This document shows, piece after piece, positions 14,301 to 29,300 of a DNA stretch of 64,000 nt. Source of the stretch: Mytilisepta virgata (taxonomy: Eukaryota; Mollusca; Bivalvia; Mytilida; Mytilidae); the NCBI GenBank assembly GCA_028015205.1, contig CM051517.1, positions 47,813,135-47,877,134 on the forward strand. Direction: 5' to 3'. Numbering within the stretch: the stretch's first letter is position 1; each line of letters starts with the position of its first letter. The translations under genes were made by a program, and so were the position numbers. The notes under the pieces were generated by a model. It saw nothing but the letters and a program-made list of their open reading frames with translations, made no database searches and was not told the DNA's origin.

Positions 14301-17300
14301 TTGTTTGTAAAGGGTATTGTTGTCATCAATCCTGCAAAGTTTCAAAACATTTCATAATGTATTTTCAGAGGAGAAGATTTTTGAAAATTGGCAAATAAAA
14401 ATCAAAGATGGCCTCTGGAGGCCATGTTGTTCATTCAACCAGAAGCAAAGGTTGAAAGTTGGTAGAGGTCCTTTCATACATCATTCTTGACAACTTTGAT
14501 TACAATCTGCCTATCAATTCCTCAGCAATTGACAAAAATTCTTTTCTCATATAATTTCAATGGAAACTTTGAACAGCTGTAGCCGTCAGTTGAGCATATG
14601 AATCTCAACCTAAAGGAGATTGTTTGAAGAGGGCATTGTTGTCATCAATCCTGCAAAGTTTCACAACATTTCATTTTGTAGTTTCAGAGGAGATTTTTGA
14701 AAATTAGCAAATAAAAATCAAAGATGGCCTCTGGTGGCCATGTAGTTCATTCAACCGGAACCAAAGGTTGAAAGTTGGTAAAGGTCCTTCCATATATCAT
14801 TGCTGTCAACATTGGTTATAATCTGCACATTAGTTCCTGAGCAATTGGCAAAAAAACTGTTTTCCCATATGGTTTCAATGGAAACTTTGAACAGCCGTAG
14901 CCATCGGTTGAGCAAAAGAATCTCAACCAAAAATGGATCATTTGTAGAGGGTATGGTTGTCAATCCAGCAGAGAGAGGATTTTTGAAAACTGTCCAATAA
15001 AAATCAATGATTGCCTCTGGCGGCCATGTTGTCCATCCAACTGGAACAAATGGCAGATCGTTTGTAGAGGTCCCTTCATACATCACTCCTACCAAGTTTG
15101 GTTACAATCCGCCAAGCAGTTTCAGAAGATCAAAATGTGAAAAGTTTACTGACGACGGACGACAGACAATGGACAACGACAGACACAAAGTGATGACATA
15201 AGCCCACATGGCATATAGCTAAAAATAGACGGATATGTCTTTTCATATGTATAATTTTCAGGTTAAAATTGTAATACTGACTAAAAAGTAAAGAAAAAAT
15301 TTACATCATAAGATATTTCTTGAATACAAGTGTAACGGCAGTTGCCACTTATTGTGGAACATGAAAAAAGTTTGTAGAGATCAAAGAATTATAAATGATA
15401 TCTTTTTCACAAATGGATAGGAATTTATAAATGTATTGTGTCAGATATTTATTTTAGTTATCTGTATATACTCCTTTGTATCTATTCATTGATGAAATTG
15501 ACTAACAGGTTTAATTGTTATATATTACTATTGAAGATGACGACCAACTGAAGCTTATGTGACAAATGGGATATCAGAGATACAGTAATTTTCTAGAAAT
15601 TTTAATTCATTCAAAAAGAAATTGTCGCATTACTCAGGTTAACAAATTAAAACCTCATGATATAGTAGAAATGTACATAAAGTTTCATGAAGAAATTCAT
15701 CTCACACTGAAATTATGAAATCTTAATTTCATGCTAAATACAAAAGGTATAAAAATAAAAGTTAAAGGAAACTAAATTTCTTTCAATTTTTACATAATAC
15801 ACAGTTTAGGTATTCTGAAATTCACCAGTTTCCTACTATAGTACTAACCATACTTTCAATTAAAATTTGAAAAGTGTGTGCATAAATGATTGTTTTTAAA
15901 GCAATTTGCTCTATGTCATAACTCTTTGTCAGTATGGAAAGGGCTCGAGGGAAGGAGGTCTGGGGTCAAACTTGACCTATACTGAATTTAAATGGTTAGT
16001 ATGTAGAAATGAAAATTATCTTTATAAATTCAAAAATTGGCTTCAACCATAAAGGGAAAACAATATAATTTTAATATTTTGACTCACTGTTCATGTTCTC
16101 TTGGATTAAGGTCATCAGGTTCAAGGTCAAAGAAATCTAATACTTCTTCATCTGCTGATATGTGAGATGGTAATTTGATTAATGTCTGAAATTTAAAAAT
16201 TTAATATAATGTAATTTCATAAACATTTTGAGTTACTTCCCTTTGAATACAAAGACTGAGAGCTATCACCCTTTTCACTAAGGTAAAAGAAAGGTTTTAA
16301 CCTCTTTCCCTATAACAAATGGAGGGATGCATGAATTATTGTTTAACATCCACTGGTAATTATTACAGCATATCAGGACCAGAACATGTTGATGTCATAC
16401 ATGTAAATGTATGAATATCAGTGTTCCATCTAGGATTTAAGGGCATAATTTATTGAGGATAAGGGGTCCCTTTTACGCATTTCCAGATCTGAAAAGGGTG
16501 AACAGGATCAAGTCAACTTTTTAGAAATATCAATTATTCACTAATCTAATACCCTTTTAGAGTTCTATTCTTTCATTCAATTTTAATTAATTCAGTATTG
16601 TTTATATGTATTAAAAGGTGATTTGTTGTATTTTATATTAAACCTATTGTAGAGGGCAGAGGGGAACACTGGAAAAGGGCAGGGTGCTGCACCCCTCTAT
16701 TTTAAGCTAGCTGGAACACTGAATATGAACCCTGCTTTTCACTATACCTACTGGCAGAGCTGCTACCTCACAAGGTAACAGTCTTCAGGAAGACATGTCA
16801 CCCCAACTGATTCCAAGACAACCAGTCTTTACTCTTACTCCTAAATGCTGTGTGCTTTATGGAGAAGCAGCAAATACCAAATTTAAAGTCTTTGGTTTTA
16901 TCTGGCCAGGGATCAAATCTGCAACCTTCCTCACTCTAAGCATGCATGCTTCCATTAGACCACCAAGGTGGTCTGTAACAAATGCATCAATAAAATGTAT
17001 CACAAAATATCTTATGTAAATCACTAGGTAAGTGTAACATAGTGCAAGCACGACTGGCCATGGGTTTCAAACAATATATTACATACAGTTACAAAATAAA
17101 TTTCGTTTTTTTCAAAGCTATTTAGAAGATAATTTGCCCAACAGTATTAATTTGGCTATTTTGGTAAATTATACTTGAATTTCTGCTTTTACTCCATTCA
17201 ATGCTTTTATTGAAATATTCTAACAAGATTAAGGGAATATAAGGATCTTCTTTTCTATTAGCCAACATTTTAACACATATACCATGACCAAAGAAAGTTC

Positions 17301-20300
17301 AATAGTCCCAGTCCAACCAATATTTTCAACAGACCCAAGAAGATAAATTTGAAATTAATTGTTAATTATAAGACACAAATTATGAAAGAAAGACTTTTCT
17401 ATTTATATACATTTATTGTTCTTTCATACTCAATTTTGTAACCTATTTACAGAATTTAATTTTTAGAACATGATGATGCTAATCTGATGAACATGATAGA
17501 CTACAGGGGCAAGCGTCATGATGACAATACTGACATTAAGTACATACGAGTACATGACATGTTTTTTATTCTCTATTTTGTGAATAATTACTATAATGTA
17601 TATATACTTAAATAAGAATAATGAAAGGATATGGAGTCTTCAAAATACAAAATACCATATGGTAATTATACATGTATATTGATAACATCTAGGGTCTTTC
17701 AATGATGTAATACCAGAAAACAGACATTCAAGTGTTAGATCTTGAGTTATCTTTCTTTTTACAAGGGATAGACAGGAAATACAGTATTTACGTAAATGTT
17801 ACAAGATTCAATCCTGTAAGGAAGTTCATTTTTTCCTGTGATTTACAACCAGTAATACTAGAATATTAATCTTTTAATAAATAAAATATAAATGAGTAAA
17901 GCAATTTAACATTTATGACTTCTTACAGCAGCATAGCTATGCCTGAATTGACATGGAAGCACAAAAGTAGGGAGAAGTGCTAGGGCAGTTCTCAAGGTCC
18001 TTGGTCTGTTCATTATAAAATTATGTCAGGACGTAAATTTCCAAGACAATGCATCCATATTAAAAACAAAGGCAATAAAGGATAATAATTTCGTTATAAA
18101 AGTGCAATGATTACCAGACATTTTGATTCACCACTGCCACTTTTGAATAACATACTTTGTAATGTCGGATCATTTTTTGGTCTTAAAAAAACCAAAATAT
18201 TTTTGATGAAATGAAAGAAGATATGAAATACACCCTCCTACGGACATTTTTATCCTTGATAATGGAGGTTTGGCTATTTAATTGATGATAGGCAAAGTTT
18301 CTGCAGTCTTCCTTGTAGATCACATCATTACAAGTTTCATTTCCTGTGATCATGCAGTTTTTTTAAAATTTCCCATATATTTGTTTCCCCAAATTATTTG
18401 AAATTAGTGTTTCACACGAAAAGACTGGTATATCAAAACCTTAAACCTCACAATAGACCAACATCATATAATGACAAAAGCTTACATTTGTCACAATAGA
18501 CAGACCATATAATGACAAAAGCTTACATTTGTCACAATAGACAGACCATATAATGACAAAAGCTTACATTCGTCACAATAGACAGACATCATATAATGAC
18601 AAAAGCTTACATTTGTCACTTTTTTATTCAAAAGCATTGTGGATATTAAATTTGTGTTAGAAGGAACTTTAGCTCTTTATCGTTTCTACTCTGTTTGTAT
18701 TGTTTTCTTTTATTTTCGTCAGAATGATTGGGAAGCATGTGCTTCCATGCATATGCATTACTACACCACTGTCTTATTTAGTTATCAAATCTTTAATTTC
18801 AAGACAGTTCCTTATTATGCAGGAGCATGGGAAAGTACTTTAAATAATTCTATATGGTTTAACTTTCTTTTCTTCAGCTAGTTGTTACAAAATTTAAAAT
18901 ACATATACATGTGCATTGTATATATTTACAATCCATGCCTCAAATAACAGTGAACCCAACTGGTAACAAGGGTTTCTGGCTTTTACCTCTCAAAAATTGA
19001 CTACTTTCAAAATAAAAACTTGAGGAATGAAAATGGTCTATTTTTTTGTAAGTTCTTTTAGGTGAAAAGGCTTTAACTGCACAATTAAGGAAACAATTTT
19101 TTCCTGAAATTTGGAAACTTGGTGCATATTGTATAATAAAAGGCTTTGCTAAGCGTAGCATGATACGACTGCAATATATCAACATGTATAGAATTAAAGT
19201 AAATGTGGACATATTATAAAGCTTTACCCAATAAAGTGTTTGATAATATAATATACATTACACAGAAATATTTGACCTACCACAAAAACCTTTTCGGCCC
19301 CTTAAATCTTGAAAACATTAAGAGATGGTGAAAAACTGATTTTACACAAGTTTTCAGCAAGGAACATTAAAAACCAAAAATCATAAAAATACAACAATAT
19401 TAAAAATGTTACACCAAAAGTATCAAAAACCCCTTAATGACACCCAGAAAAAAATTGGAGGGGCCAGATTTCCCAAAATCAATCCCAACCTGTATTTCTT
19501 ATGGGGGACCATTGTGGTAAAAATTATAAGGATACATTCAGTAAAACAAAAGTAAATGAGCGAAAACCTAACCGTCTACGAAGACAACAAGCTCATACCA
19601 TAATATGTTTGCAAATATTTGTCGTATAAAAATATCAGTCACTTGAAATATGACCATGACTGTCAAAATTGTACAAAAATTAAAAATTGACCAGTTAAAA
19701 AATTTGGTAAGGGGAATGAAAACAGTTAGGGCAAAAACCATATTTATGTGTCAGTTGCAGGCAACATATTCCATTTTTATGACAAATGTACAGTTTAACT
19801 GCCTTTCCTATCATGTACTGAAATTCAGAATAGCAATGGTGTTTCAAGTAAAACAAAACCTATATAGAGAAGACCAAAGACCAAACATATTTAAAAATAT
19901 GAATATTAGGATTATAAGATTGCTGGGTTCTAGTGCAACATTGTCTTAAGACTGCTAAAAGATTTCAAAGTTATTGAAATCAAATTGTAGGACTATCTGA
20001 ATTGTTTTGATAAATTGTTGAACTGGTTCTCGTCCTGAAGATGCATCAAATATTTGCCACCGACCATTAAGCAAAGGACAATCAATCAATCGAACTGTCA
20101 ATTAAAATTATTCTAGGCATATTAACCTTTCCGTTTGTTTCTTTTATTCTACCATTCTTTTAATGAAAACAACAGGCTCACCAGAGCCTGTATCGCTCAC
20201 CTGGAGTCTGGTTTTCATTGGACAATTAATCAACTATTTGACCAAGTTTGTTGCAATTGGTTCATTTGTTCAGGGAAAATTTGTTGAAGATTTATTTTTT

Positions 20301-23300
20301 TTTTCATAAGGTTTAATGTTAAAATATGTTAAGTGATGGTGGTAGTCCTGGCAGGAAGTTGATAAAATTGACCAGGAATAAGGGTGAACCTTAAATAAAT
20401 GTAACAGAACCCAACCTCAAATTACACAAACCAATAACTCCTAAATAGAATTTGGGATTCCCTTCAAAATTTCAGGGTAGGTAGATCTCAACATGGCAAA
20501 CATTTTTCAATTTACATTTCACTTCTATCTCAAACAGTTTTGGAGATAAATGCAAAAATGTTAAAATTTTGAAAATCTGACAAAAAAAGGGCAATAACTC
20601 CTAAATGGATTTTGGGATTTCCTTTAAAATTACAGGGTTTGTAGATCTCAACATGGCAAACATTTTTCAAATTTACATTTCACTTCTATCTCAAATAGTT
20701 TTGGAGATAAATGACGAAAAATGTTAAATTTTGAAAATTTGATGAAAAAAGGGCAATAACTCTTAAATGGGTTTTAGGATTTCCTTCAAAATTTCAGGTT
20801 AGGTAGATCTTGTCATGTTGATCAATTTTATCCCATGTCAGATTTTTGATATCTGTAACGGTAAGTAAATTATGTATATATATAATCTCGGGTGGGTTGA
20901 CAATTATATTTTCACTCTTGAGGTGGTACCTGCATTTAAACAGTATCTGAAAACAGACACAAAAACTATATACATGTATCTTTTCATAAATTTCTAGTAA
21001 CATAAGCCATATTGGTCCAAGGTCAGGACCCCCAAACATAACTTTGAAAAGATTTTTTAGTATCTGGTATATTTTTTGGCTGATTTTTTATTTTCAATAA
21101 CGTCAGCCATATTCGTTGAAGGTATGGACTCTCAGACTTAATTTGAAAGTGGACGACTCAAGAACCAATACACCCAGCAGTTTCTAGTGAGAAGATTTTC
21201 AACTGAAAATTTAAGCTGGCGAGGACAAACAATAGCTGACACCAAATGATGGCAACACACCTGCCCCCTCAGAGAAGTTGAGCTAAAAATTGAAAGGTGA
21301 GAAAGTTTTAAACACGAATTTAGAGAACAGTCTCTGGAGTTATTTAAAAAAAACCTAGCAATAGGAGTAAAAAAACATATGTGGTTCTTAGCATTGTGTA
21401 TGAGTTTCATTAAATTTGGACGAGGCAAATTTAAGTTTAAGAGTGCAGAAACGAAAAAATTTGCAATTCTCCAATTTATAAAGGAACAGTAAATGAATCA
21501 CTGCCCAAATTCGAACTATGTTTGCATGTTGTGGTACTTAGCATTTTGTATGAGTTTCATAAAATTTGGACGAAGTAAACTAAGTTAGAGTGCGGAAACC
21601 AAAATCTGACGGACGATCAAGGGTAACACTTAATGCTCCCTTCGCTAGCGACATGTAACTACGCACTTTCACTAGAATACACAAGTAAGACAATATGATG
21701 TCACCTTTCAATGTAACAAACTGTATAACAAGGTGTGACAATAACCTTTTTAATCCTTTTTGTTCTTCCATGTTCAAATTACAAAGCTCATTTAAATAAT
21801 AACAATAAATCTACCAGTATATGCTAAAACACCAGATGTCATTTTCATGACCTTTCTGCATTACTGAGAAAATATATATCTATGTAACCTTGAAGTTCAC
21901 ACATAATGCAAAGATGACAGTTTTGTGGTAAATAAGTCCTGATAGTTCAATTACTGTAAAATCAAAACAATGTTTTATTAATATATAATTTTATAAATTT
22001 AAAAATGTGACATGGTGATCAGGAAGATCACAATAATTAAAGCTTGCAATCAAATTTTTTATTGAAAATTCTACAATGATATGTAGGGAAATTGCATTAA
22101 TCAATAATTACATCATTAGCGATCAAACCTGATGTTCTACTGATTTTTCATCTCATGCCTATTACATACTATTTCAGAATTAAATAGACATCACTATTTT
22201 TGTATGGCCAAATATGATATAGGAATAGGGACAATGCTATTGATCAAATGTATATATCCAAGCTGATATATTTCTGTAGCCTACAAGTTCAAAGTAGTTC
22301 TTTGACCTATCGGGCTAGTAAATTTTCAGTTCCGAAAGGCCCTGAGAGTGTCCAGAAAATTTCAATTCCGATACATGTAGGTATGTATGTACATGACAAC
22401 CCTACATGTATACACGTTATTATTTTTAATGATTAATTAAATGAAATATTGTATCATCGATGCATTACCTATGTCCTTACATGCCAAGTGATGGTAGAAA
22501 CAAATCACATAGAATTATACCTAATTCTGCTCACCTGGAAACTACAGTTCTTTTAGACAGGCTTCTAAGAATATACAAACTAGTTTTCTTCATCTATCTC
22601 ACACGGACTGAATATGATTCCAAAATACTGTGGAGAGGGATTAGTATAAGTTGGTATAACTTGTTTCCCAATCCACTATAAATAAATTGTTTAAACTAAA
22701 TACTGATTTTCAACATGAACCTGAAAATTTGTCATTTATAATATAATTTGACAATAAACTGGGAAATAATAAACTTACCGAACAGTACTCGTCAATTTGT
22801 CCTAGTCTTTTTAATGCCACGTCTCTTATCTGACTTCTTCCAAAAAATATTTTCCCTAAAATGTACAATAAAAAAAATTTCTTCGGTAATCATCAAATAA
22901 TGCTATTTTAATTTATTAATCCAAGAAATGAAAAAATATTTTCTACATCTAAGTATAATCCTTTTAACTAAACTTCTCCTGAAAATAACTTCAAAAGATA
23001 CTAAAAAATATTCTCATCAACAAATCTTACGGTGACTTATAGGCATTTTGCACATGCAATTGCTTCCTAAAATCTTGAAAATAACATAATATCAAAGAAA
23101 AAAATGTCATTTTATACTTTTGGACTCCATCCGGACACTTTCATACCACATTACACAAATTTTATGGAAGTAAACATATTTATTATATCTTTTTTCACAA
23201 ATAACCAATCAGCTACCACAGAATTGACATTTATGATATCAATAATAATTAATATCATTACTAAATAATATCAATAAATAACTAGAATGGTCATTTTATG

Positions 23301-26300
23301 GACATTTCATTGCATAAAAAATATATATATAAATTCTTTTCAAAAGGCAAGTACTCAAGACAGCATTGTCATCATGTTTATATTTTTCAAATAATAATAC
23401 GCCTTCTCACATGTACATAAAGTACAGTCATAACAAACTGTAAGTCACTGGTGCATTTTGTACTATATGTACAAATGTACTTTTAAGAACAGAATCTAAT
23501 GTACTTTTCAACCAAAACAGGTAATAATCATCTAGGTATGAAAATGATTAATTTTTTTATTTTTTTAATTTTATTTATTTCTCTCTTCCTTTTTTCACGT
23601 ATGGACTTCTGTGGAATAATAATGTAACATGTGACAGTCAATAAAGTTATTTCAAGCTGAATTTCAGTCCTGTTTAATGAGGAACCAGAGTGAGTTATCT
23701 TTTCCTAACCAATGTAGGTAAGGGAGATAATTAAATTCTCTCCCTTTTGTCCTGAGGCTAAAAGGGAGACAAATTTATTATCTCCCTTACCTACATTGGT
23801 TAGGAAAATATAACTCACTCTGGTTTCTCATTTAAGACCATAATAAATAGTGCCTAGCGTAAAGTATTGTCTTCCAAGGGTGTCTTTAAATACTTTGGTT
23901 TTAAGTAAAAATTTAAGGAACAAAAAATATTTTAAATAATGAAAAGTAAGCTTCAACACACTGGAGCTACTGAGCACTCTAATGCTTCCGGCACTGCAGG
24001 CAGCCATGTTGTTAGAGAACGACCGAAATCAGAGTTTGGTGCAGCAGCGAATAAAGTAATTTGGAAAATCAACATTTTTTCTTATTTTGTCAAAAAAAAC
24101 TTAAGGGTCGGTCATGAAAAAACAGGGTAGGTCGGGTAGCAGGAAACAAGACTATATTTTTTTTGCCTTATGAAGATACCACTAATTTTACAAATTTAAA
24201 AATTTTATACCAGTAAATTTTGAAGTACAATTTTTTCCCAATATTACAACAGAAGCAACTGATCTGGTGATACCCTTATAAGGGACTTTAAGTCCACCAG
24301 CAATGGCATTACTTTTTGGTATTTACCAGTAAATATTATACAGTTAATTAACAGTATTGAGGGATATAGCCATTTTATTTGTCCCGAGACACTGACTATT
24401 TTCCCGAAGCGTAGCATAGCTCAAATTGTTACAGACCATTTATTCATATGCCAAAATGACCGATGGGTAAAGCAAAAAATTATCAATGGACAAAGATATG
24501 TACAGACACGGCTTATACTCCTTCGTAGATGAAGATCCACCTATGTTTAAATATGTTCTGCTGATGAGACCATTAGAGAATACATTAGAGAACACAATAC
24601 TGAAAATAGATTGCCCATAGACCCATAAAATTTGTATTTTAACCTAAAAGTTACATGCATATTTTACGCACTGTTCTATTTTACTTTTATTTTATTGTAT
24701 CACAATAAATTTTAGTCATAGATTGGCACTATCAAATTCAATGGACCAGCAAAGTTGTGACGATAACATGTATAATTGTAGTTTCAGAGAAAATGTTAGA
24801 ATAATATTTTATAACCAATATGACATTATTTTTGTGCAGTCCACTTCTTTAATTTTTGTCCCCCGCCGCAACGCGATGCAGGGGATATGGTAATGCCGGG
24901 CGTCCGTCCGTCCGTCCGTCCACCTTGTAAGCGCTCTAGCAAATTTATTTCTTGACCGATTTGGATAATATTTATACAGTAGCTTTAACTCAATGATACT
25001 TTAAGGGAGTTCGAAGATGAGTCATGTCGAAATATTTTTGTAGGAGTTATGCCCCTTAATAACTTAGAAAATTGACAAAATTTCCATGTAAGCGCTCTAG
25101 CAAATTTATTTCTTGACCGATTTGGATACTATTTATACAGTAGCTTTAACTCAATGATACCTCAAGGTAGTTCGAAGATGAGTCATGTCGAAATATTTTT
25201 GTAGGAGTTATGCCCCTTAAAAACTTAGAAAATTGACAAAATTTTCATGTAAGCGCTCTAGCAAATTTATTTCTTGACCGATTTGGATAATATTTATACA
25301 GTAGCTTTAACTCAATGATACCTCAAGGGAGTTCGAAGATGAGTCATGTCGAAATATTTTTGTAGGAGTTATGCCCTTTAATAACTTTGAAAATTGACAA
25401 AATGTTCATCTAAGTGTTCTAGAAAATTTATATTCTCCTTGCATTGGAATAATATTTATACACTTGGACCTAAAGGGAGGTTTTATACATAAACTCCTAT
25501 CGAAACTTATAAAATTGAAAAATTATGTCTTTAAGAGTTTGTTAGGCGGAATACTTTTGATCAAAGCATTTCTGTTTATTGAAAAGGAGTAAATGTACAT
25601 TTGTATAAATTCTCAATACACATGGTAAAATAAGATTTCAACACAATACCCATATTGTATAAATGTCTTCATACCACTCATTAACTTGTAAAAAACTTTA
25701 GCAATAACCACAAATTGTTTGTCCTTCTATTCTCTCTGAGAAAATTTTGTTATGTTTCACTTGTCCAAGGGTTTCTGATGCTCTAGCGGCGGGGGACTTC
25801 GGAACGCTGTTCGATTTTTTTTATTACATTTAACCATGTAAAAAATGAAAATGTAAATGTCTGAAATATAGACTAAAAATCTGTAAGTTTCATTCTAGTC
25901 AATACACATGTTTAAATACAGTAGTGGCTTTCCATCATTTGGATCATAAACACAAATACAAAAATGATTTATAAAAGTGATGATAAAGTTATTCAAATTT
26001 TAAATGATTTGTTAAATGCCATACATATTTTAAAATACCAAGTCCTTTTTAACAACATTTCCTTCTACCACCTGTTGTTTTCATATCTATATACAAAAGG
26101 TGTATTAGGCAATAAAAGGCAGACAATTAACAAATTAAATAGGTAATTTACTGCTGTGTTTTTATGTACTTATATGATATTATATAGTTAACATTTTCTA
26201 ACAACAGTCAAAACAGGATATTGGACACTAAACCTGTGTACATTACGACAAATTCTATATCTTCTCCGTTCCAGCTCACAATTTTTTAAACTAAACTTCA

Positions 26301-29300
26301 CATTATCACAATTGTGAATGTTGTGAACTTTAGTGCTATATTTTATGTATGTTTTGAGGGACACTCATGCATGGTAATAACACACAACATATAACTGTAA
26401 CAATCGAACAAATCCGTTTGTAATATGCAATCATTTTTCAACACATAAAATGCAAGGCACAACAAGAAATTTACTTGGCAAATTGCAGTAAGTTACTTTC
26501 AACATGCAAATTCAGTGGAACTAATAATACAGATGATCTGCACGAAAGAAGAGAGTCTCGCCGATTAAAGGCCATAATACAGATTGGAGCTGAAAGTTTG
26601 GCTGTGGCAACAAAATGCAGGACACTTTGTAATCGGATTTTTCAGCCGATAAAGTTTTGGACTAGGACGTTTCGGACCATGGATGTTTTGGCCAAATATA
26701 ATATTTTCAAGCAATTTCTTTTTACATCCTTAAAATATCATATATAAAATAAGTAAGTTTTATTTGGACTACATTATCTCTTTATTTTCAACAAAACTAT
26801 CTTGAACTTTTTTCTTTTTTAATTTGAAATTGTAAGGTAAAGACTTATTTTAAGACAGAGAAAAGTAAAATGAAAATGTGTTCCAAAGTAAAAAAGGGAA
26901 ACTTATTCACATTAATATGTGTTTTCTTAATAAAGATTTTTTAATCCAACGTCAATATTTCAAAATTAGATAATTAGATCAATAAATTAGATAATTATCC
27001 CCAATTAAATTTTTCTCAACAGGTGTTTTTTGTAATCACTTGATTATTAACAAATTAATCCGTCACAGATAAAGTTATAAACAGTAATTTCAAATAGCTA
27101 AATGGTCGAAAAACAGTAAGGAAAACAGCAAAAACAATCACCATACTCTTTTATTTATTGTTTTGAAAGTTTATTGCTTCTCTTATGATATTTTAAAGAT
27201 TATCGGTACTCTTTTTTTGTTGCACCTTCTTTGACATAACTACACATGCTCAGCAAAGTTGGTCAAAACTTCCTAGTCCAAAATATAAACATTACAAAAA
27301 AACTGGTCAAAATGTCCTAGTTTGAAAAATACTAACCTGAAACATCCTAAGCCAAATGTCCAATGGACAAAACAACCATGCACTGTGGAAGTCATCTTGT
27401 TTAATACACAAGTACATGTAGGTTTGTTCATAGGATTCAATTGTGGATGGAGATTACCTATAGCTAAGAACCACTGCTTCTGTAATTTGTTTAATTTTGC
27501 TCATTTATTTCAGAAAAAAAATATTTTTGAATTTTGCAATGGGGTTTATATTAATTCAGACATTTTGATTGATGAGTAGGGTCATATGATACTATGCTGA
27601 AAGAGGACTACCTAAAGGACCATTGCTTTAATTTTCTTTTCCAAATTATCCAGTGAATTCAATGAAAAATTTTTCCATTGGAGCACCCAGGTCTGTTATA
27701 TATACTTAGTTCTGTAATAAAAGCTGTTGAATTCTGTAAGAAGGTGACTGCTACCAAGATGGTTTCAGACAAGATCTTTCTAAAACTGAATTATTCCAAA
27801 GATTCTCTTACTAAACCAAGTTTGTTTGCAGTGGCCTCTTTGTTGTGGAGCATCCAGAAATCAGATATACTTCTAAAAAGGGACCAGCTAAGGACCATAT
27901 CTACCATGTTTTCTGCCAAATACAATGTATGTCAGTAGTTTCAAACAGTTTGGTTGATATATGACCAAGAAGATTTAGATATGAAAAGTTAACAGACAAA
28001 CCAAGTGATTGCAAAAGATATACATGTACCAAATTTAAAGTCTTTAAATATATTTTTAGCTATTGGCATATTAGAAAAACACTAGCTGTGCTCTAGATCT
28101 TTACTGAACATTGTATACGATATATTTTGATTTTTTTTATTTAATGTAACTGGACATCCAGACTAGAAGTAATGTGTATTTTGCACTTTGAGATTAAGTA
28201 CAGCTATCTAACATCTAAAGCATTCAAAGATGTTGCTTTAGCATTTTGTTACATTTCCTTAAAGATATTTTAAACCTATTTATCTGGCTGCCAAAGCTTC
28301 AACTTGATGTAATTTTTTTAAGGGCTAATGCAATTGTTGATTACTATGAGAGCAAAAAAAATTTGTCCTCACAAAAATGGACAAGTCTTCATTATTTTAT
28401 GAGTACTAAAACCAAGATATGTAATAAAAAGTACATACATATTAATTAATCATTATAATTATTAGATTTTTCACCTTTAGCTTTCAATTAGAACACCAAA
28501 ATCTGACTAAAAGGTAAATCTATAAGCTTATAAAACAAAGGAGCTTTAATTAAAAATGTGTTGGATATGCATGTAGAACAACTAATTATCCATATATTTC
28601 CTTGTGTAGCTATACAAATAATAAACAGGGAAACAACCTACCATTATCTCTATTATAATCTTTACATAATTTTCATTTTGAAAGGAAATGGAACAAAGCA
28701 GGTATACATGTTGAGGAAATCAATGGACCAACTTCTCAACTTCCTGAAATAACTGAGTGTCTTATCTTATTTAGGCAAATTCACTGCTTACAATGTATAT
28801 GTCCGATTAATATAAAAATATTTTACAGTAATAACTTCCGTCTGCAAAAGTTATCAAGTCTATGTACAGTTAACTATGTCATAATACATGTGTATGGCAA
28901 TTTAATTATAAGTCTTTTTTCAAAATAGGGAATTTACCAAGCAGCAACATCTTCACCAGAGTTCTTTCGTTAAAATTTACTTAACCGGACATCTTCCAGA
29001 TTTAAATTAAGCAATGTTTGAAAGCAAAACAGTAAGAAAAGCTCATATATATATATTTTGGCCAAGCGAGACAGAAAGGCATTTTCAAAAACAAGAGCAT
29101 GCTAGGTTTTACCTGGTAAAAAGGGGATAATCCTCTTCTTGGGGTCTACTGCTCCTGCTTCAATGGGAAATTTGTCCAATAATGTCAGCTAAAAAGGAAA
29201 CATAAAATATTGCATATGATATAACACTTCTAATACTTTTAACCAATTTATATTTTGCAAGCTACAAGTATATATGTTTATCATATATTTAATACTAAAT

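Noticed and set aside
14751..15201. Overlapping frames of 114, 66 and 64 residues
   Set aside because: All fall inside family A copy 4; no protein similarity.
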